From Chondrilla cf. caribensis (taxonomy: Eukaryota > Porifera > Demospongiae > Chondrillida > Chondrillidae): a stretch of DNA of 64,000 bases. A model generated the notes under the pieces. The model had not been told where the DNA came from, searched no databases, and worked only from the letters and a program-made list of their open reading frames with translations. The stretch covers positions 3,656,548 through 3,720,547 of the forward strand of contig OZ026552.1 in the NCBI GenBank assembly GCA_964020155.1, read 5' to 3'. The position numbers and the translations under genes were made by a program. Positions 35,921-58,918 of this stretch are shown piece after piece (the stretch's first letter is position 1; every line of letters begins with the position of its first letter).

Positions 35921-38520
35921 CAATTGTGGGAATTTGGGGGCACATATGGAGATGAGAATTGTTTCATGAGTTAGTTTACATCCACAGCTAGGTCTGGCTA
36001 AAATATCAGTTTGACACCCCCCCTCTCTTATGAGCTATGTAAGAAGGCGCTTAGCATTTTTATCTCCTATTCTCCCCCATACACTGAGTGTGGTGCTAGG
36101 ACCACAATTCGGCCCCTTAGCACCATCTTGAATAAATGGGGATACAAGACATGCATGGAGTTAGGGATTGTTTCATAAGCTAGTTTACATCCACAGCTAG
36201 GTCAGCCTAAAATATGAGATGACACACCCACTCTCCCATGACATATGCAAGAATTTGCTTAACATTATATTCTCCAATCTCTCCCACACCATGTACTGAG
36301 ATGGGGATTGTTTCAGAATTTAGTTCATACAATCAGCTAGGTTTGACAAAAACATTGGGCTGACACACCCCTCCCCCATGAGATATGCAAGAAGGTACTT
36401 AGCGTTTTCTCTCCTATACTGTCCCATACATTGCAATTGGAGAAAATTAAGCACCTCCAAATGTACCTGAGGTTACGGGCCACCTATTGAGGTTGGAATT
36501 GCTTCATATTTTAGTTCACGACCGTAGTTAGGTCTGGCTAAAATATTGAATTGATATGCTCCTTCTCCCATGTGCTATGCAAAAGGTGCTTAGCATTTTC
36601 TCTCCTATACTCTCTCATACATTGAAAATAATATTAAGCACCTCCGAGTGTAGCTGGGGTTACAGGTCACCTATAGAGGTGGGAATTGCTTCATAAGTTA
36701 GTTTATGTACCCAGGTAGGTCTGGCTGAAATATCAAGTTGACACGCCCCCTCCCCCATGTGCTATACAAAAAGGTGCTTAGCGTTTTCTCTTCTATACTC
36801 TCTCATACATATAAAATATATTAAGCACCTCTGAATGTAGCTGGGGTTACAGGCCAGCTACGGAGATGAGAATTGTTTCATATGTTAGTTCACTTCCCCA
36901 GCTAGGTCTGGCTAAAATACCAAGTTGACATACCCACTTTCCCATGAGCTATTCAAAAAGGTGCTTAGCGTTTTCTCTCCTATACTCTCCCATATATTGA
37001 AAAAATATTAAGCACCTCCGAATGTAGCTGGGGTTACGGGTCACCTATTGAGGTGGAAATTGTTTCATATGTTAGTTTATGTGTGTAGCTAGGTCCGGCT
37101 AAAATATCACATTGATACCCCCCTCTCCCATGAGCTATGCAAAAAGTACTTAGTGTCCTACATACTCTCCCATACATTGAAAAAATATTAAGCACCTTCA
37201 AATGTAGCTGGGGTTATGGGTCACATACGTATTGAGATGGGAATTGTTTCATAAGAAAGATCACATCCCCGGGTAGGTCTGGCTGAAGTTGACACACACC
37301 CTACCCCATGAGCTACGTAAAAAGGTGCTTAGCGTTGTCTCTTTTATACTCTCCCATACTTTGAAATAATATTAAGCACCTCCAAATGTAGCTGAGGTTA
37401 CGGATCACCTATTGAGGTGTGAATGGTTTCACATGTTAGTTTACATCCCCAGTTAAGATAGCTTACAATATCAAGTTGACACGCCCCCTCCCCAATGAGC
37501 TATGCAAAAAGGTGCTTAGCATCCTATACTCTCCCATACATTGAAAAGTATTAAATACTTCCGAATATAGGTAGGGTTATGGGTCACCTATTGCGGTGGA
37601 AATTGCTACATAAATTAGTCCACATCTGTAGCTAGGACTGGCTAAAATATCAAGTTGACACGTCACCTACTCCATGAGCTATGCAAAAAGGTGCTTAGCG
37701 TCCTCTACTCTCCCATACATTGAGAAAATATTAAGCATTCCGAATGTAGCTGGGGTTACAGGTCACCTACTGAGGTGGGAATTGTTTCATAAGTTAGTTT
37801 ACATCCACAGTTAAGTTAGCTTGCAATATCAAGTTGACACGCCCCCTCCCCAATGAGCTATGCTAAGAGGTGCTTAGTGTCCTATACTCTCAAAAAATAT
37901 TTAGCACCTCCAAATGTAGCTGGGGTTACAGGTCACCTATTGAGGTGGGAATTGTTTCATAAGTTAGTTCACCTCTCCAGGTAGGTCTGGCGGAATTATC
38001 AAGTTGACACATTTCCTCCCCCATGTGCTATGCAAAAGGTGCTGAGCGTTTTCTCTCCTATACTCTCCCATACATTGAAAAAATTAAGCACCTATAATAA
38101 TGATTTTGGCCCCTTTGCACCATCTTGAATAACTAGTGTTGCAAATTAAGCAAGCACAGAGATGGTAGGTTGCTTATAACTGAAACTAACACCACCCAGC
38201 TAGGTTGGGTAAAATTTTCAGGCTGACACATACCCTCTCACACGGGCTATGCAAGGTGTTTCCCTTCGAATTTTCTTGCCCCATTCTCTCCCATACATGC
38301 ACTGAAATATTATAATTATTAAGCACCTCCTCGTGTACGTGGCTAGTGCTACGGGCAATGTACAGAGATGAACATTGTTTCAACAGTTAGTTTATGTCAC
38401 CAGCTATAAGCCAGTTGAAATTATTAGGCTGACATACCCCTCACATGAGCTATGCAATTAGTCCAGTTCTTAGTCTTTTTCCCATTCCTCTCCCATACAT
38501 TCAGTGAAATAATAACATGA
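35921..38520. repeat. tandem array of ~180-bp satellite-like unit, about 14 copies
   Basis: Unit boundaries marked by TTAAGCACCT occur at about 36447, 36634, 36820, 37008, 37187, 37370, 37551, 37730, 37905, 38085 and 38317, a period of mostly 175-188 bp. Each unit carries AATGTAGCTGGGGTTA, CACCTATTGAGGTGG, AAGTTGACAC, ATGAGCTATGCAAAAAGG and ACTCTCCCATACATTGA. Outer copies are more diverged. It is the same unit as at 29490-32115. The CACCTATTGAGGTG block is partly palindromic. Confidence 0.9.
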
Positions 38521-38735
38521 TATTGAGTGTAGCACACTTATTTTGCGCAATACAGATGGCCGATTTCGAATCACCGTAATCGCCAGAATTATAACTTGGG
38601 CTAGAATTCGAATGCAAATGCTTTGCAGAACATTGTATCTTCAGCGAAGGTTTTTCTAAGCCCAAAAGAGATGGACAAGAAAATTGAGTGTGGGGGTGGC
38701 AATCCCACAAGTTTCTCACTCGAATTACTTGTTTG
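38520..38735. mobile_element. dispersed non-autonomous repeat, inverted partner of 21010-21210
   Basis: The reverse complement shares CAAGTAATTCGAGT, CCTTCGCTGAAG, CGAATTCTAGCCCAA and AAATCGGCCATCT in the same order as the copy at 21010. It lies at the end of the satellite array, near the 3' end of GTF3C3. Confidence 0.7.
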
Positions 38736-38912
38736 TTCCTAGTACTCCACTATATATTATGTTAAAGTATATCCATTGCTTGAATGAATATAATACATAT
38801 TATATTCTCAAGCCCAAACAGACAAGGTGCAGTTACATACACATGCACTAACATAACTAGTATACAGATGCAATGTCAATGACAAAGTACATAAGACAGT
38901 AGGCAGCTCTCT

Positions 38913-49397
<10,485 letters not shown>

Positions 49398-50181
49398 TTC
49401 ACCTAATTTTTCAAACTTGTACTGCCAACGTAACGCTCTTGAAATCACGGAGCCATTTTATACACCGCCCGGGTAAGCGATACCATGCGCGACTGCGTAT
49501 TCGCCTGGTCTCGCGTAGTCAGATCATCTGCTTTTGAAATTGTAATTGACCATGATCTTAACAATAATGACTGTTAGCAAATGAGAATAATGTCACAAGG
49601 AGCATATTATACGGACTATGTTCCATGCCATATATGATGTATGAAAGAAGATTACAAACTGTTTATAGCTGATCTTCTGCATGGGAGATCTCATCAGGAT
49701 CTGGCCTCTCCTCTTGAAAGACCGTGATCCGGCCCTGCCATAGCAGTGCAAAGGAGAACAGGTCGGATCATTTTGTATGTTTCATTCCTCTGATGATGAG
49801 CACATTGAAGCAATGGCCACATGCAGGAACTATTATTAGGACATGTCTGTGTCCTACATGCACACAACAGTGTGGGAATGTGTTATACAGCAGACTCTCC
49901 CAATAAAGGACACCATAGAAATTACCTTCCTACAAAGGACACTCAGTAAGGCACCAAAAATAGGTTTTCCTATAATGCTAATACATTTTTCACCTCTGAA
50001 GAGTGGACAACCTCTCTACAGTGGACAAATTAGCTGGTCCCAATGTGTCCAATATAGAGGTTTCACTGTATTTTGCAAATTAGTTACATGCATGCAATGT
50101 ATATTTATGTACTACATTTGTTATTAAGAGTCTTATGCATAAGTCATTGATTAGTATTGATACGTCGTGCAAAAAATTTGA
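49398..50181. other. spacer upstream of GTF3C3, including a MITE
   Basis: 5' flank of GTF3C3 (minus) and 3' flank of the coiled-coil gene. It holds the MITE at 49885-50070. A short CpG-bearing segment at 49450-49520 adjoins the GTF3C3 start and is the likely promoter. No other gene seen. Confidence 0.6.
49885..50070. mobile_element. MITE, TACAGTGGAACCTCT family (second subfamily, like 17695-17896)
   Basis: Shares with 17695-17896 the blocks CTCTCCCAATAAAGGACA, GCTAATACATTTTTCACCTC and ACAAATTAGCTGGTCCCAA, in the same order. The right end is GGTTTCACTGTA. Confidence 0.75.
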
Positions 50182-53100
50182 TTACACAATCGACTTCAAC
50201 ATGCTAACAGAAATAGGCCATGTCTTTTTACGGGATCTAGCTTCGTGTCTGTGTTCCCCGTCCCCCGCACTGGTCAAAGAAGGGAGGCGGACGCCGTGGT
50301 GTGTCTGAGGACGTGACCCCCCTCCGCAGCGTGCCGGGTTGGTCCCCTTTACCCTCAGCCTGTGTAGCTCTCGCAGTCCGAGTGGCTCCAGAGATTCCTG
50401 TGATGCAAGAAAAATAACTCACGTTTGGTGCATCCAAACACTAAACACATAGGTACTCCTGTACTACTGTGATCCTCATCTATCCACCTCAATTCATCTT
50501 CCAACAACATGAGTTTGGTAAATTTACAAGATATCCATGATCATTTTATATAATATTGATATTGGGAAATTTTAGATAGATGAAAAAGCTTGATAGATAG
50601 GGTAGTGGTGGATTAATAAGAATTCACTGCAGTACCAGAGCAATTAGAATAATATACTTACATCTTCCCATAATTGTATCTGTCGATTCTGCCACTGTTC
50701 AATGTTGCTCCCTCTGGACTCCTTCCTCGAGGAAAGGGCTGTTCTTCTCCCCGCCCCACTGGGCCCACCCAACACTCCGCTTGTGTCGGCAATCACAGGC
50801 ACCATCGCTTCAGAGGGTACACTCTCACTCGCCGACAGGAGATCACCCATCAATTCCAGGTTTCTTTCCTCCAGCGTGGTGATCTCCTCCACCAATTTAT
50901 CGTATGAAGACCTCAGCGCAGTGAGCTGTAGGTGCAACAGGGAGACAACAACGTTGTTATCCAGTACTACAATACATACATGTTGTGATGTACTACAATG
51001 GAACCTCTCTATTACAAACCTCTGTATAGCAGAATTCTCTGTAATAAGGACACCATCCTGTGTACCAGTGTAGTACTGTAGTGTATTAAGTGACCTCTGA
51101 ATTGAGGAAACCTCTGTAATAAGGACTAAAATCAAGGTCCCAAAGTGTCCATAATAGAGAGGTTCCACTGTATTACATATATGTGGATGCAATTGTAATT
51201 GTAATTTGTAATTGCTCAAAGTAGTTACAATGGATGAAATTACATGGAGCAGTTATTGTAATGGTAATGGTAATGGGTTCTTGAAATATCCAAGTAATTG
51301 TAATGGTAGTTGATTTTTTTATAAGCTGTAATTGCCACAACACTGCTGTATACTATCACATACAAAAGTGGTACACAATTAAGCTGGAAGGTGCCTCAGC
51401 CTGGTGTCCAATTGGACAGTGTAGAGGGCAGTGTGAGTCACTAGTATACAAATACTGGGGTACCTTCCAAGGAGGCAGACGGCTTCATGTCCACCTCCTA
51501 TTAGATATCTATTAACTGAACAGAGCTACAAACATCCACAAATGCCACACCTCTCTATGTAGCCATCCGTTGTCTCTGAACTCAGCCAATGTTTTGGCAT
51601 CGAAATATGAATCCAAATTCTACAACAGTGAAAGTATGCACCAGTCAGTAAACAGGACTGGGAGAAGGCTGCAGAATAGCTTTAACCTGAAGAAGAGATC
51701 CTTTCTGCTCCTCTCTGAGAATTTCAGTCTTTTGCATGATCTCCTCTTCAAAGAGCTTCAGTTTAACTTCAAGTTCTTGTTTTTCCGTCTCCTCAATTTG
51801 TTTCATTTCTTTCAGCTGGGATTTCATGGTGCGGATCTTAGCACTGTTCTCAGGGTATGTCTTATCCTACAGTAAAGGGCCACAGTGAACAAATTATAGG
51901 CTAGGTGCTCAAGTACTCACATATGTATATATATAAGCAGGTACATAGTATATGTATGGATAGGATGCATACTGAAAATAAACACATTTATATTACCACA
52001 CAGTGAATAATGAAATACATAAGATATATACATATATTATATACATGTACATACCCTAAAATACTTCCAAGTGGAAACTGTCTTTTCAAGTTCTTTAATC
52101 TGGTCTTCGTATTCTGAAATTTGCCATTCCATTACTAAGGTAACAGACAGCAGAAATGCTAGCATTGCAGTATGTGAATTTACTTGTGCTAGTGAGTCTA
52201 CAAGTGTGAGTGTTGTACAATCCATGACTATGGACCAACCAGGAGTGTGTACTAAACGGGAGCATGCACTAACCAGGGTGTACACTAACCAGGAGTGTGT
52301 ACTAATCAGGAGTGTGTACTAACTGGGAGTATGTACTAACCAGGAGTGTGTAGTAACCAGGACTGTGTGATAACCAAGAGTATGCACTAACCAGGAGTGA
52401 GTACTAACTAGGAAAATGCACTAGCTAACGTAACTAAAGTAGTGTAAATGAATGTACATAAGGAAATAAACTCAACACAATGGCTAAACATACATGTGTA
52501 GACATAACCTGGTATTAAATACACACACATGAATGTATGAACATACCTTCAACTTCCTTCTCCGAATTCTTCAAGTATAAGAACTTGTCTTCGAGAGCTC
52601 TCTCAACGACCTCCCGCTGCACCTTCTCAGCTTGGTCCACCGCTCTCTCTTGTTCTTTCAGCTGCTCCACCAACATCCTAAAACACTGCTCGTTCTCTTG
52701 CTTCAACTTCTCAATCTGTAATGACAGGCAGGGCCACGCAGTGTATGTGTATGTGTAGTATAGAGTATCTAGTGTATGTGTATGTGTAGTATAGAGTATC
52801 TAGTGTATGTGTATGTGTAATATAGAGTATCTAGTGTATGTGTATGCGTAATATAGAGTATCTAGTGTACGTATGTGTATGTGTAGTATAGAGTATCTAG
52901 TGTATGTGTAGTATAGAGTGTCTAGCGTATGTGTATGTGTAGTATAGAGTATCTAGTTTATGTGTATGCGCAGTATAGAGTATCTAGTGTATGTATATAT
53001 GTAGTATAGAGTATCTAGTGTATGTGTATGTGTTGTATAGAGTATCTAGTGTATGTATATATGTAGTATAGAGTATCTAGTGTATGTGTATGTGTATGTG

Positions 53101-54126
53101 TAGTATAGAGTATCTATGGCGTATGTAAACCAGAACTTGGCATGCTGATGCCCAACTACATGGGGGCCAACTCAACCTATGCTCAACCATACGAGTTACA
53201 GTACAGTGGAGTCCACTCAAGTCAAACTTGATTAACACAAACGTCTGGATAATATGTCGAATTTGTATACCTTTCCCACCAAACTCTTAACAGCACACAT
53301 ATTTGTTGAGTGGAATTTCTGATAATAGAAGTTATTTCAGTGTCCTCAGAGATTTGAATTATCCAGGCTCACAGTATGCGCGTCCCTGTGGTGTATGTGA
53401 CAATCTGATAATCAGAGAACAATTGAAGGCCTCCGGTCAAAAAGGGTACTTTAACGTATTCCGTAATTTCTGAGCAAACGGAGTTTAATCGTTTACGGAG
53501 TAGTGCAGGTAAGTACCGTAACGAATACGTAATGAAAATGGGCTCCTACCACCAGAATGCTCACTTCTTTCGCATTTACATTTCATTTACTACTTCTTGA
53601 GAAGGTAGATGTCGTTTTCAGAACGAAAGTAGATTTTTTCTTCCAAACGTTAAAGTACCCTTTTTGACCGGAGGCCTTCAATTAATTCAATAGCATCATG
53701 CACGCTATCAATCCATTTCATTCAGTCCTGGTGGACAATTTATTCCGTTTCCTGAGCGCCTTGAGAAGTAGCCTTTGGCTAAAGGTTCCCAGTTGAAATA
53801 AGATTCCCCATACCCGAGGGTGCTGAAAAGACCTCTTTAGTGAAGTATGCTCAGTGCAAACCGCCACCAACCTGTCCTTTCTTACTGTATATTTTGTCCT
53901 TATACATCTCGGCTTCTTCGGAGTATTCGTAGAGAAGTTTCTCACTCACAGCCACCCTAAAAATTGGGGCCCGGATAGCAAGATAACATTCAGCATAGAA
54001 AATTCTCTCAAGTGCACACGATGAATTCCTAGCTAAATCAAAAAGCTAAGCACCCTCTGTATCCCTTGCTTACTTGTAACCCAGGAATGTCTCGGGGATG
54101 TCAGGCGTTCCTTCTCTGTACGCCAT
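50182..54126 (-). CDS. coiled-coil protein of unassigned family
   Basis: Eight exons: 54074-54126, 53872-53956, 52547-52715, 52055-52134, 51687-51866, 51551-51619, 50662-50925 and 50182-50397. They give exactly 371 aa plus stop. From about residue 20 to 255 the protein is heptad-rich and charged (LVEQLKEQERAVDQAEKVQ, KSQLKEMKQIEETEKQELE, LRSSYDKLVEEITTLEERN), typical of a long coiled coil. Exon 50662-50925 ends in a Ser/Gly/Arg-rich linker. The last exon opens LEPLGLRELHRLRVKG and finishes in a basic tail. I do not recognise the orthologue; architecture and the absence of a signal or membrane segment suggest a cytoskeletal or ciliary CCDC-type protein. Its start is 130 bp from the SNX3 start on the other strand. 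Confidence 0.75.
50995..51172. mobile_element. MITE, TACAGTGGAACCTCT family (178 bp)
   Basis: Inverted ends TACAATGGAACCTCTCTATTA and TAATAGAGAGGTTCCACTGTA. Nearly collinear with 55428-55606. It lies in an intron of the coiled-coil gene. Confidence 0.8.
52215..52425. repeat. degenerate repeat of ~17 bp (TACTAACCAGGAGTGTG)
   Basis: About ten imperfect copies in a coiled-coil-gene intron. The same CTAACCAGG motif occurs in the TACAGTCCAACTTG-type MITEs (28255, 63411), so the array may derive from one of them. Confidence 0.7.
52740..53118. repeat. minisatellite of ~31 bp (TATGTGTAGTATAGAGTATC)
   Basis: About twelve copies of a 29-35 bp unit ending AGAGTATCTAGT, in the intron between exons 53872-53956 and 52547-52715. 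Confidence 0.9.
53421..53683. mobile_element. 263-bp MITE with perfect 37-bp terminal inverted repeats
   Basis: The first 37 bp (AATTGAAGGCCTCCGGTCAA...) are exactly the reverse complement of the last 37. The interior is not coding. The flanking and terminal AATT make the exact target duplication ambiguous. Perfect ends imply a recent insertion. It lies in an intron of the coiled-coil gene. Confidence 0.9.
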
Positions 54127-54256
54127 GTTGGCCGTCAGCTTATTGCTGGGATACCGTACACGATAAAGAACGGAGAGAAAACGCATACACAACACTGAGC
54201 TTCCTTATAAGGAAGTTGGGCATGGGCGGGTCGCAGTCCGAAAAGGAAGCGAGAAA
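54127..54256. promoter_or_regulatory. shared divergent promoter of coiled-coil gene and SNX3
   Basis: 130 bp separate the two opposing start codons. Moderately CpG-bearing, no TATA box seen. Confidence 0.6.
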
Positions 54257-55942
54257 ATGGCCGAGGGACAAGTCGATACCCGAAGACTCAACTCGAAAAA
54301 GCAGACTTTAAACGAAGCTTATGCTGAGCCGGATGACATCTTAGAAATAGAAGTACTCAATGCAGAGACGCATGGCTTCGGGAAAACTCGATATACCGAC
54401 TACGAACTGAAAACCACTGTACGTTGAGCATTAGAATGAGATTCTAGGCCCAAGCTGCTTGCAATATGTCACGTGGAGTGTGTGTTTTCTTATAGACCAA
54501 CATCCCCGTGTTCAAGAGCAAGGAAGCGTCTGTGAGACGACGATACAGTGATTTCGAATGGCTGAAGAAAGAATTGGAGAGAGACAGCAAGGTGCAGTGT
54601 CTTGTTTTAGTTCCACCCGGTGCGATCATAGATACTCATGGGCTATAATCGTAAAGATACACCCGCCCTGCGCGTTGAATACACCCTCCTACAACCAAGT
54701 TCTCTCGTCACAAAATTTATCCTGATAAATGCCCAATATACATGCTATTGAATTGAATCCTTGCGCGTTGCATAGCACAAGCGTGATCTTTTACACGCTA
54801 TCACACGTATGGCATTTGTAGATCATTCCTGGAGGAAATGTGCTGGCTGTTAACTTTGCTGGCTACATACGTACACGTGGTTCAAATACCTTGTGCACGC
54901 TATTTTCTACACAACGCAACTGGAGTCGACTCCACGTTCTCTTTTGCAAGAAGGCAAATCCTGCAGCTGGTTTCTTTCAGAGGAGAAGTGAAGTCATTTG
55001 AGATTTTTTTCCCAAATTAGCATGTATGCAGTATTGCCATTTCCATCAACGCCACCCATAATTCCTGCCCCTCCTCTTAAAAGGACCCCCCCATACACCC
55101 TTTTAGTATCTACCGTTCAACATATGTTATATACCTAACACCAGTCTAACCACTCTCCTTCAAATATTGTCGATAAATGCACATCATTGCTCATCCATGA
55201 TTCCATCACCATTTGTGAAGTCTGAATGACTCTGTGGTATTTAGAATTCCTTGTAAATGTAGCATAATTTTTCACATCCATTCGACTACTGTTGGGTGAG
55301 TTAAACCTTTCAGTTTCAATAATATTTCAGGAATACCAGAAATCTTCACTTTGTGTGTGTGTGTGTATTTGTTGGTTGTTTTATGTACATACATACTGTA
55401 TTATGATGTACGTACTCCTTTTATGTGTACAGTGGGACCTCTTTATTACAAACCTCTGAATTCCAGAAACCTCTATAATAAGGACACCATTGTGTGTCCC
55501 AGTGTAGTACTGTAGTGTATTAAGTGACCTCTGAATTGAAGACACCTCTGTAATAGGGACAGAAATCAAGGTCCAAAAATGTCCTTAATAGATAGGTTCC
55601 ACTGTACATACATCGGTCTGTTGAACTCTCAACCACTTTCCTTCTCACATGTATGCACCATTTCAGATAATTGTTCCTCCACTACCTGGAAAAGCCTTGT
55701 TAAAGCTACTTCCTTTCAGAAAGGACGATGGGATTTTTGATGACGAATTTATAGAGGAACGTCGCCAAGGGTTGGAGCAGTTTATCAATAAGTGAGTGAG
55801 ATTTGTGCTCTCTCTCTGTGTATGTGTGTGATGTGTGTATGTATGCGGGTGTGGGTGTGTATATTTTATGTGGGTGTGAGTCTGTATGTACATACGTACA
55901 TATGTGGTTGTGGGTGTCTGTGGGTATGGGTGTGCATGGGTA

Positions 55943-56001
<59 letters not shown>

Positions 56002-56199
56002 TGGTGGGTGTGCCCATGGTGATTTCAACATGTGTATGTATGTATGAGTGAAGTGTATGTATTATAGTGACCTACAGATGACTAATAGATAAAATTACAT
56101 GATTGCTACGTACATAGCTGCACTGAGACAGGTTTGCTACACAAGGATGACTTAATACGACCTATGATATTATAATCAATAATGATGAGAATGTACTTC

Positions 56200-56264
<65 letters not shown>

Positions 56265-57019
56265 GTGAGTATGTTGCAATAGTAGTGATACATATTATAG
56301 TAGGTTAGTGCACTTGGATTATTTTCAACTGGTTGTTATTTCAAATTGGATCTTGACCAAAATATTTAAAATGGCAAAAGCAACACGTACATTCGTGCAC
56401 TTCACATCCTTGTACTTGCACTTGTACTTGTAGCTGTACTTGTACTTGTAGTTGTACTTGTAGCTGTACTTGTACTGTACTTGTAGTTGTACTGTACTGT
56501 ACTTGTAGTTGTACTTGTAGTTGTACTTGTAGTTGTACTGTACTGTACTTGTAGTTGTACTTGTAGTTGTACTGTACTGCACTTGTAGTTGTACTTGTAG
56601 TTGTACTTGTAGTTGTACTGTACTGCACTTGTAGTTGTACTTGTAGTTGTACTTGTAGTTGTACTGTACTGCACTTGTAGTTGTACTTGTAGTTGTACTT
56701 GTAGTTGTACTGTACTGCACTTGTAGTTGTACTTGTAGTTGTACTTGTACTTGTAGTTGTACTGTACTTTTACTTGTGCTGTACTTGTACTTGTACTTTC
56801 AGTTGTACTGTACTTGTAGTTATACTGTACTTGTACTTGTACTGTACTTGTACTGTACTTCTACTTGTACTGTACTTGTCTATTTCATGCACAACTTCCT
56901 CTTTCGCCCACAGAATAGCTGGACATCCTTTGGCTCAGTCTGAAAAGTGTCTCCACATGTTCTTGTTTGAAGAAACGCTGGATAAATCTTACACCCCAGG
57001 ACGCATCTCCCGCACTTAA
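54257..57019 (+). CDS. SNX3: sorting nexin 3 (SNX3/SNX12 family)
   Basis: Four exons: 54257-54418, 54496-54591, 55667-55791 and 56914-57019. They code 162 aa, the same length as human SNX3. The product is essentially one PX domain. Conserved features are DTRRLNSKKQTLNEAY at the N-terminus, RRYSDFEWL (about 69-77, containing the phosphoinositide-contacting Arg-Tyr), PPLPGK (90-95), DDGIFDDEFIEERRQGLEQF and the C-terminal KIAGHPLAQSEKCLHMFL. SNX3 binds PI3P on early endosomes and works with retromer in Wntless and transferrin-receptor recycling; this is family knowledge. The initiator at 54257 (AAAATGG) was chosen because it aligns with the family start. Intron 2 carries a MITE and intron 3 carries GT microsatellites and a 12-bp minisatellite. 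It is divergent from the coiled-coil gene and convergent with the DHHC gene. Confidence 0.96.
55428..55606. mobile_element. MITE, TACAGTGGAACCTCT family (179 bp)
   Basis: Ends TACAGTGGGACCTCT and AGGTTCCACTGTA. Shares CCAGTGTAGTACTGTAGTGT and other blocks with 50995-51172. It is in SNX3 intron 2. Confidence 0.8.
55943..56000. repeat. (GT)n microsatellite in SNX3 intron 3
   Basis: GT tract within a TG-rich stretch directly downstream of exon 3. A second GT tract is at about 56201-56266. Confidence 0.95.
56403..56880. repeat. 12-bp minisatellite (GTACTTGTAGTT) in SNX3 intron
   Basis: About 470 bp of TACTTGTAGTTG units with TACTGTAC spacers, organised into a higher-order pattern of three or four 12-mers plus a GTACTGTACTGCACTT variant. 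It ends about 30 bp before the acceptor of the last SNX3 exon. Confidence 0.9.
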
Positions 57020-57773
57020 CGTTGTATCCCATAGATTGATATGATTAGAAATAATATGTTCACATGTTTGTTTTGTCTCTATTAGATGAGCCTTGTCAAC
57101 TTGCCAACTGCATTTCTGATTCTGAGATAATATTATTGTTTTGCATATTGTTAAATATGTATATTCTTTATCTACACCATGGATCACAGTGTGAACTGTA
57201 CGCTAAAGGCACTACCAGCCCTAGGTGTATACAGATACCTTCAGTAAATTGTAGGATAACCTTAGCATGATGTATAAATTCTATAAATAGTAGCTATACA
57301 ATAATAATATAAGGTATAAATATAATATTATAAAGTATATTTATAATGTACTATTAAACATATTACATAATAGACTGTACTATATACACAATAAACGCAA
57401 TTGTCAAATGACAAAATTAATGGTTGAGGACTGTCTTGTTGCACATAAACCTGTGCAAGGCCTATTAGATTGTATTAACGAAATCCAAAATTGCATACTT
57501 GATTATAAATTGATCATTTTCATCAATCTTAACAAAAGTAAACAGTATATGAATGAATTGAAATCAATATTATAGATTCAATTGACACTTTAATTTTCAT
57601 ATTACTATTCTGTACGGCGTCCCTGTTAATAAACACTGGACGCTGGGGTACGTATTCCATGCACAACATAGTCGAGGCACTGCAGGGAGTAACATTTGAA
57701 CTTTTAAAAATGCCAACATGAGCAAATGTTTGTGTCACGAATAAATCATTGTAATCTGATTCTAGGCAACATT
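57020..57773. other. convergent 3' spacer between SNX3 and the DHHC gene
   Basis: AT-rich, no gene. An AATAAA at 57390-57395 is a plausible SNX3 polyadenylation signal. Confidence 0.6.
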
Positions 57774-58856
57774 TCAGCGTTCACTGTTCTCTACACTGCT
57801 ACGGTTGCTCCCTTGAGGAAGGAGGTGGGCCTCTTCTGTGATCGTCTCATCCGCAAAACTTCCCATGGAGTCTTGGGACTCTCGAGGGAAAATCTCCACT
57901 TCGACTACATGCGAGTTTCCTCCGATCTCCATGCCTTCCAGTGAATCGTTCTGAGATGTGACAGTTGACGCTCGCTCGATCAGCGGTGAATCGTCAAGAA
58001 GGGGAGGAGTCCTTGACTGTAGAGAAAACATGCAACACAATACAATGATATACAGTACAATGGATGCCTCCATACAATGGATAATAAGTGTGTATTTATG
58101 GATTTTCACAATAATACGTAATTTATAATTTTGAGAAATTTTCGAAGAAAATTATTTGTCTCATAAAATCCATCCATTACTCCATAGCACATGCAGTGAG
58201 TCAATGTATGTTGTACAACACAGAATGCAATACGTACGTACAAGACTCTGTGAACAGGAACAAACGAAACAAACACACAGAGTTGAAGTTGCATTTGTAT
58301 ACTGAACCAGTAACCTGGAAGTACATATCTGGAGTACCAGCTTTTAACTGATGTTCACTGTATTTAATCATGCTATACTGTTAGATATATTGCTGCAATA
58401 TAATGCAATTGATTATTTTAAGCTGAGGTCAAGGGCCGTTTTGGCTATATGACCGATGATGACTATATACGTACATATATCAATAGGAGGGCAAAGGTTA
58501 TTATGGGACAGTGTTGAATTGTTATACTAAAGTATATTGCCTGCACTGTGGAGACAGCAACTCACTTCAGGGAAATCTCTGGCGTCAGTTTCTTCCTGGT
58601 TGATGCTGAGTTGTTGTGGTTGCCCTTGGATGTCTTCAACCAGCAACTCTTCACAAACCTCTTTGTAGATTGCTCTTCTCTGGAGAAGACTGTGAGAAGA
58701 AGGAAATGTGAACAAATCAAATGTTTTTCGATGTGAATATTTCTTATAATATTAGTTTATAATACAAACCTGCACATGCTACATAAACACGAACACGTGC
58801 TGTGTACACACTAAGAAAATAGTGCATGAACATGTAAGTGGTGTGTGTGTGTGTGT

Positions 58857-58918
<62 letters not shown>

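Noticed and set aside
29490..38520. CRISPR-like array, because of regularly spaced repeats
   Set aside because: The whole ~180-bp unit is repeated without unique spacers, and this is a eukaryotic genome; it is a tandem satellite.
56325..56720. Tyr/Thr/Gln-rich frames of up to 131 codons
   Set aside because: Translation of the 12-bp minisatellite in SNX3 intron 3.
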